A stretch of DNA of 16,217 bases from Clostridiaceae bacterium (lineage in GTDB: Bacteria; Bacillota; Clostridia; Oscillospirales; Acutalibacteraceae). The notes beneath the pieces were generated by a model. The model searched no databases. It was not told the DNA's origin and saw nothing but the letters and a program-made list of their open reading frames with translations. Where the stretch lies: the NCBI GenBank assembly GCA_904501675.1, contig CAJGCL010000037.1:1-16217 (forward strand), given 5' to 3'. Numbering within the stretch: the stretch's first letter is position 1; each line of letters starts with the position of its first letter. This document shows, in pieces, positions 11,936-16,217 of the stretch. Made by a program: the position numbers and the translations under genes.

Positions 11936-14162
11936 TGTCTTAGAACTCAAAGGGAAACGCTTTGTTCAAGCAGCAAAAACAACAGGTGGCGGTGGCCCTG
12001 CAATGAACAGCAAGGTTGTAGTAACAACACAACAAATTTCTAATCTTATTACAAAACTCGATGATATTAAAGAATTTTGGAAAAACGAAAACACACCATT
12101 TGATGGTGTGTTAATAAGTGTACATTATAATAAAATTGTTGCTAAAACAAACCGAATTTCCGGTATATTTAAAGGCGATAAATCGAATTATTCTATAGTT
12201 GGTGCAAAATTCAACGAAGAAAAAAACAAACATATAATTACATATCACTTGGATGTTAAAGATTTAGATAAAAGTATCCTTTTGTTGATAAATGCACAAC
12301 ATGTAATGCAACGTTTTTTTCAAACTGGAATAACTAAAACTATTTTTGAAAACCAAAATTTCTTTAAAAAAATAAATTTTGACGAGTTTTCATTAAGTAA
12401 AAGTACATTTAAGCAAGTAATTGCAGATGTCTCATACATTGAAAATTTTGAAGTTGAACGAGCACCACAGCAGTTTAAAGAAAGTATAATAACCTTATAT
12501 GACATTGGTATGGATACCAAGCAATTATTCAAAGGTATTGGTATTGATATTTTGTCAACTCGTATAATAGATAACCGCACGGTTTTTTTGGATGAAAATC
12601 AAGCAAAAATATTATATGAAAAAGCACCTTACCTAGTTTCTATGGCAACTAACAATCTTGCCGATCTTTCTCCGGAAGATTTCATAAAACAGTATGAGCA
12701 AGATATCGTGTATATTCCAAAACCTAGTATTGAACCCACTATAGGTGTAATTGATACTTTGTTTGATACACGCGTTTACTTCAGTGAATGGGTAGAGTAC
12801 CATGAAATGGTAGATGAAAGTATTCCAAAAACTTCTCAAGACTATTGTCACGGAACTGAAGTTGCTTCAATTATCGTTGATGGACCACGATTAAATCCAT
12901 GGTTAAATGATGGCTGCGGAAGATTTAAAGTTAGACACTTCGGGGTAGCTTGTGGTGCACAATTTTCGTCTTTCACAATAATAAAACAAATCAAAAGAAT
13001 TATTGCCGAAAATAAAGATATAAAAGTGTGGAACTTATCTCTTGGTAGCAATCAAGAAATTAACGATAATTTCATTTCTGCCGAAGCATCTGTATTAGAT
13101 CAAATTCAGTATGAAAATGACGTGATTTTCGTTGTTGCCGGAACAAACAAACCAAATGAAGATGTTGTAAAAATCGGCTCTCCTGCTGATTCTATAAATA
13201 GTTTGGTTGTAAACGCTGTAACTAAAAGTGGGTTATCTACAAAATACTCACGAAAAGGGCTGGCACTTTCATTTTTCGCTAAACCTGATGTAAGTTACTA
13301 TGGTGGTAGCGAGGAACAGTATATGCAGGTTTGCACCCCGACTGGTGCTGCCTATGTTGCAGGAACCTCATTTGCAGCTCCTTGGATTTCAAGAAAATTA
13401 TCTTTTTTAATTGATGTATTAGGTTTAAACAGAGAAATTGCAAAAGCAATGATAATAGATGCTGCAAGAGGATGGAATGAGTGTCCTACTCCAGAAGAAG
13501 TTGCTCTTTATGGTCACGGTGTAGTTCCAATTAAAATTGAAGACATAATACAAACTCAAGATGATGAAATAAGGTTTGTTGTAACTGATATAAGTGAAAA
13601 ATGGAACACTTATAACTATCATTTCCCGGTGCCAATGAAGGATGATAAATATCCCTATTTTGCTCGAGCAACAATGTGCTATTTCCCCGTATGTGATAAA
13701 ACACAGGGAGTTGATTACACAAACACTGAATTAAATCTACACTTTGGTAGAATAAAAAATGATGGCTCATTAAATGAAATCAACGATGATAAACAAAACT
13801 CGAGTGACGATATTGGAGGTCCCAAGAGTTTTATTTTAGAGGGTGAAGCAAGAACACGTTTTAGAAAATGGGATAATGTAAAGTACATCTCAGAAAAGCC
13901 TAAAACAAAAAAGATTCCCAAAACCTCTTATGATAATAAAAACTGGGGTATGGAGATAAAAACCAACAATAGATTAGATCCTATTGATGGTATTGGTCTT
14001 CGTTTTGGTGTAGTTGTAACACTTAAAGAAATGAACGGAATTAATAGGATTGATGACTTTATAAAAAACTGTAATCTAAATGGTTGGTTAGTTAACATCA
14101 TTGATATTGATAATAGAATTGATATTCATCAAAAAGTTAACGAAGAAATCACTTTTAGTTAA
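11928..14162 (+). CDS. ietS: Subtilisin-like serine protease of an IetAS-type anti-phage system
   Basis: A 744-residue cytosolic S8 peptidase with no signal peptide. A 260-residue N-terminal region of unknown fold precedes the catalytic domain. The triad is visible: D276 in GVIDT, H308 in CHGTEVAS, S481 in GTSFAAP, with AGTNKPN carrying the oxyanion Asn. The C-terminal part (about 545-744) is beta-rich, with no recognised domain, and ends in an alpha/beta segment. ATG 11928 is preferred to 11919 because GAGG then stands nine bases away rather than touching the start. Its 8-base overlap with the ATPase gene implies equal, coupled production. In IetAS the protease is the likely effector, but its target is unknown to me. 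All catalytic residues are present, so it should be active. Confidence 0.87.
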   Translation: MNNVLELKGKRFVQAAKTTGGGGPAMNSKVVVTTQQISNLITKLDDIKEFWKNENTPFDGVLISVHYNKIVAKTNRISGIFKGDKSNYSIVGAKFNEEKNKHIITYHLDVKDLDKSILLLINAQHVMQRFFQTGITKTIFENQNFFKKINFDEFSLSKSTFKQVIADVSYIENFEVERAPQQFKESIITLYDIGMDTKQLFKGIGIDILSTRIIDNRTVFLDENQAKILYEKAPYLVSMATNNLADLSPEDFIKQYEQDIVYIPKPSIEPTIGVIDTLFDTRVYFSEWVEYHEMVDESIPKTSQDYCHGTEVASIIVDGPRLNPWLNDGCGRFKVRHFGVACGAQFSSFTIIKQIKRIIAENKDIKVWNLSLGSNQEINDNFISAEASVLDQIQYENDVIFVVAGTNKPNEDVVKIGSPADSINSLVVNAVTKSGLSTKYSRKGLALSFFAKPDVSYYGGSEEQYMQVCTPTGAAYVAGTSFAAPWISRKLSFLIDVLGLNREIAKAMIIDAARGWNECPTPEEVALYGHGVVPIKIEDIIQTQDDEIRFVVTDISEKWNTYNYHFPVPMKDDKYPYFARATMCYFPVCDKTQGVDYTNTELNLHFGRIKNDGSLNEINDDKQNSSDDIGGPKSFILEGEARTRFRKWDNVKYISEKPKTKKIPKTSYDNKNWGMEIKTNNRLDPIDGIGLRFGVVVTLKEMNGINRIDDFIKNCNLNGWLVNIIDIDNRIDIHQKVNEEITFS

Positions 14163-14184
14163 TGACCCACTCAATATTTATATG

Positions 14185-14213
14185 TTGACAACTCTTTTTA
14201 TTAGAGTTACTAT
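14185..14213 (+). promoter_or_regulatory. Promoter of the serine recombinase with inverted repeat in the spacer
   Basis: TTGACA (14185-14190), 17-base spacer, TACTAT (14208-14213). AACTCT/AGAGTT (14190-14195, 14203-14208) makes a 6-bp inverted repeat between the two elements, a possible repressor site. Transcription would start near 14220, almost at the ribosome site, giving an unusually short leader. Confidence 0.65.
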
Positions 14214-14231
14214 GCGAGCGAGGTGATACTT

Positions 14232-15791
14232 TTGACAGGTGTAATTTATGCGAGATATTCAAGTGATAATCAGCGTGAAGAGTCTATTGAAGGTCAGTTA
14301 AGAGAATGCAAGGTCTTTGCCGAGAAAAACGGAATTGATGTTGTTGGTACATACATTGACCGTGCATTATCTGCAAAGACGGACAACCGTCCTGACTTTC
14401 AGAAAATGATTAAAGACAGTGCTAAAAAACAATTCGATTGTGTTATTGTCTGGAAGCTTGACCGATTTGCTCGTAACCGTTACGACTCTGCTCATTATAA
14501 AGCTCTTCTTCGTAAAAATGGTGTTCGTGTTTTATCAGCAACCGAGGCGATTTCACAAGGTGCTGAAGGTATCATTCTTGAATCGGTTCTTGAAGGTATG
14601 GCTGAATACTATTCAGCAGAACTTGCAGAAAAGGTTATCCGAGGTCAGACTGAAAACGCTTTGAGCTGCCGATTTAATGGTGGTACAATTCCTATCGGTT
14701 ACAAAATAAATAAAGACCGAAAATTTGAAATTGATAGCGAAACAGCACCTTATGTTTTATCAGCTTTCAAAATGTACGAAGATGGTATGACGATGCAGGA
14801 AATTGCAGATGAACTAAATGTCAAAGGTATTCGTAATACTCGTGGCACAAAATTAAACATCAATACTGTTTCCAACTTGTTGTCAAACAGAAGATATATG
14901 GGCGAGTATTATTATCGTGATATTGTGATTCCTGATGGCATACCTGCGATTGTTCCAAAAGATTTGTTCCTTCGTGTTCAGGAAAGAATGGCGAAAAATA
15001 AAAATTCACCTGCACGATACAGAGCAGATGAACAATATATTTTATCGACCAAGTTATATTGCGGTAAGTGTATGACTTTTATGGTTGGTGAAAGCGGTAC
15101 TGCAAGGAATAAAAATACATATCGTTATTACAAGTGCTTATCTGCAAAACGCAAGCGTGGTTGCGATAAGAAAGCAGTTAAAAAAGATTGGATTGAAAAT
15201 CTTGTTATAAACCAAATCATTCGTGTTATATGGGATGACAATCTGATTGAAGATATAACTGATATGGTTATGGACTTGCAGAAAAATGAAAACAACGTTC
15301 TTCCTCTTCTTAGAAAGAGACAAAATGAAATCAACAAAGGTATTTCAAATATTCTTTCTGCAATTGAACAGGGGATATTCACACCATCTACTAAGGAACG
15401 CCTTGAGGATTTAGAGAAACAAAAACGAGAAATCGAAATACAAATTGCGGAAGAAAGCATTGCAAGACCAATGCTTGACCGTGACCAGATTAAATTTTGG
15501 TTCCACCGTTTCAGAAAAATGGATGCATCTAAGCCTGAAAACCGAAGAAGATTGGTTGACAGCTTTGTAAATTCCGTAATTTTATATGATGACAGAATCG
15601 AGTTTTATTTCAACTTTAAAAAAGGTGCAAAAAGCCTTTCTTTAGAAGATTTGGAAAAAGGTTCGGATACGCTTGATTCACTCCCACCAAAAATCCTGAA
15701 TGCGAAAGCGTTCAGGATTTTTACTTATTACCTTTTCACTATTCACTCTTCACTAAAATCACATTCAGGATTTTTGGTAAGTAAGAAGTAA
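14232..15791 (+). CDS. Large serine recombinase (site-specific integrase)
   Basis: A 519-residue integrase of the phiC31/TnpX class that moves an element in and out of DNA. The N-terminal resolvase domain has VIYARYSSD with catalytic Ser10 and Arg8, then VWKLDRFARN and an SVLEGMAEYYSAELAEKV helix. A recombinase domain follows (GYKINKDRKFEI and IADELNVKGI). A zinc ribbon with LYCGKCMTF and a later C-x-n-C pair comes next, and a long coiled coil (about 360-420). TTG 14232 is preferred over GTG 14223, which lies inside the ribosome site GAGGTGAT. The last 35 residues or so are encoded by a terminator hairpin and repeats, so they are probably not part of the original protein. Being next to a mob module some 12 kb away suggests it is the integrase of this element. 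Confidence 0.93.
   Translation: MTGVIYARYSSDNQREESIEGQLRECKVFAEKNGIDVVGTYIDRALSAKTDNRPDFQKMIKDSAKKQFDCVIVWKLDRFARNRYDSAHYKALLRKNGVRVLSATEAISQGAEGIILESVLEGMAEYYSAELAEKVIRGQTENALSCRFNGGTIPIGYKINKDRKFEIDSETAPYVLSAFKMYEDGMTMQEIADELNVKGIRNTRGTKLNINTVSNLLSNRRYMGEYYYRDIVIPDGIPAIVPKDLFLRVQERMAKNKNSPARYRADEQYILSTKLYCGKCMTFMVGESGTARNKNTYRYYKCLSAKRKRGCDKKAVKKDWIENLVINQIIRVIWDDNLIEDITDMVMDLQKNENNVLPLLRKRQNEINKGISNILSAIEQGIFTPSTKERLEDLEKQKREIEIQIAEESIARPMLDRDQIKFWFHRFRKMDASKPENRRRLVDSFVNSVILYDDRIEFYFNFKKGAKSLSLEDLEKGSDTLDSLPPKILNAKAFRIFTYYLFTIHSSLKSHSGFLVSKK
15689..15722 (+). terminator. GAAA-tetraloop hairpin inside the recombinase reading frame
   Basis: AAAAATCCTGAA (15689-15700) and TTCAGGATTTTT (15711-15722) form a 12-bp stem extended by TGC/GCG to a GAAA tetraloop, followed by a T-rich tail. 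It is a textbook intrinsic terminator, but it lies before the stop codon of the recombinase frame. Confidence 0.75.
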
Positions 15792-15805
15792 TAGTGAATA
15801 GTGAA
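15711..15805. repeat. Repeat cluster at the recombinase 3' end
   Basis: TTCAGGATTTTT occurs at 15711-15722 and 15764-15775 (direct repeat). TTCACTATTCACT (15735-15747) is a perfect 13-bp inverted repeat of AGTGAATAGTGAA (15793-15805). The whole cluster could be an inserted miniature repeat element or the recombinase attachment region. Confidence 0.65.
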
Positions 15806-15816
15806 GAAGTGTTTTT

Positions 15817-15839
15817 GCAAGGCTTTGCCTTGCTTTTTT
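15817..15839 (+). terminator. Intrinsic terminator
   Basis: GCAAGGC (15817-15823), TTT loop, GCCTTGC (15827-15833), then TTTTTTG. It is a compact canonical terminator closing the recombinase transcript. Confidence 0.85.
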
Positions 15840-15857
15840 GTTTTGTTGAAGTATAAT
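15830..15857 (+). promoter_or_regulatory. Probable promoter of the four-helix-bundle gene
   Basis: TATAAT (15852-15857) with TTGCTT (15830-15835) at 16-base spacing, overlapping the end of the preceding terminator. Confidence 0.5.
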
Positions 15858-15879
15858 AAAAGTGAAAGGTGGAGTTACT

Positions 15880-16217
15880 ATGACAGAAAGTCCTTTAATG
15901 ATAAAATCCAAGGAATTTTCTCTTAATGTTATAAAGGCTTGTAAAGAGTTGAGAATTGCAAAATGTGAGGGTGCTTTGATAAATCAATTTCTGCGTTCAG
16001 GAACAAGTATTGGAGCAAACATTCGAGAAGCATTTTATGCTCATGGAAAGGCAGATTTTATTGCAAAACTTCAAATTGCACTTAAGGAATGTAGCGAAAC
16101 CGAATATTGGATAGAATTACTTTTAGAAAGTGGATATTACAACGATAAAACCTTACTTGAAAAATGTATAGAGGTAAAAAGAATATTAATCGCCTCTATC
16201 AATACCGCAAAGGAGAA
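15880..16217 (+). CDS. Four-helix-bundle protein (23S rRNA intervening-sequence/S23 type), partial
   Basis: The frame is open from ATG 15880 to the end of the window (112 codons and continuing), with AGGTGGAG five bases before the start. The sequence has the signature of the four-helix-bundle/IVS-encoded family: MIKSKEFSLNVIKACKEL, then LRSGTSIGANIREA, then FIAKLQIALKECSETEYWIELL. Members are about 110-130 residues, so only a few residues are missing. They are found near mobile elements and diversity-generating elements and inside 23S rRNA intervening sequences; their function is unclear. It may lie outside the mobile element, since it follows the recombinase and its terminators. Confidence 0.88.
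   Translation, partial: MTESPLMIKSKEFSLNVIKACKELRIAKCEGALINQFLRSGTSIGANIREAFYAHGKADFIAKLQIALKECSETEYWIELLLESGYYNDKTLLEKCIEVKRILIASINTAKE

Overview
The window looks like a low-GC Gram-positive genome, most likely a gut Clostridia relative. Shine-Dalgarno sites are AGGAG/GAGGTG-like, promoters are sigma-A-like (TTGACA-17-TACAAT), coding DNA is AT-rich, and the mobility genes are of the kind found in Firmicutes integrative mobilizable elements. The genus cannot be given from sequence alone.

Layout. (1) 1-1615, minus strand: a mobilization module of a MobC-like accessory protein, a MOBP-type relaxase that runs off the left edge, and a coiled-coil/membrane protein encoded out of frame inside the relaxase gene. 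(2) 1616-2150: a hairpin-rich non-coding stretch with the best oriT candidate and a promoter with an inverted repeat. (3) 2151-3131, plus strand: a DUF6076-like cysteine-cluster protein and a strong hairpin. (4) 3221-9226, minus strand: a compact operon of nine intact small enzymes (GNAT, three SAM methyltransferases, GNAT, TIM-barrel isomerase-like protein, Nudix, P-loop kinase, hypoxanthine/uracil-DNA glycosylase-like protein) plus a tenth P-loop kinase cut off after its Walker A motif. It is headed by a consensus promoter, an 18-codon leader ORF and an intrinsic terminator, arranged like an antibiotic-inducible attenuator. (5) 9595-10501, plus strand: two small unrecognised genes ending at a strong terminator. 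(6) 10868-14162, plus strand: an AAA+ ATPase and a subtilisin-like protease with overlapping genes, matching the IetAS anti-phage pair. (7) 14232-15791: a large serine recombinase whose C-terminal tail is encoded by hairpin and repeat DNA. (8) 15880-end: a partial four-helix-bundle (23S rRNA intervening-sequence type) protein.

Reading it together: relaxase, MobC and a large serine recombinase bracket about 13 kb of cargo, so this is probably an integrative mobilizable element carrying anti-phage defence and a stress/drug-modification operon. A 20-21 bp near-identical direct repeat lies at 3210-3230, exactly where the tenth operon gene is cut, and again at 10637-10656. This suggests the cargo was assembled or trimmed by recombination.

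The known system is IetAS. The less described part is the nine-gene enzyme operon under apparent leader-peptide attenuation. Its inducer and substrates cannot be read from the sequence.
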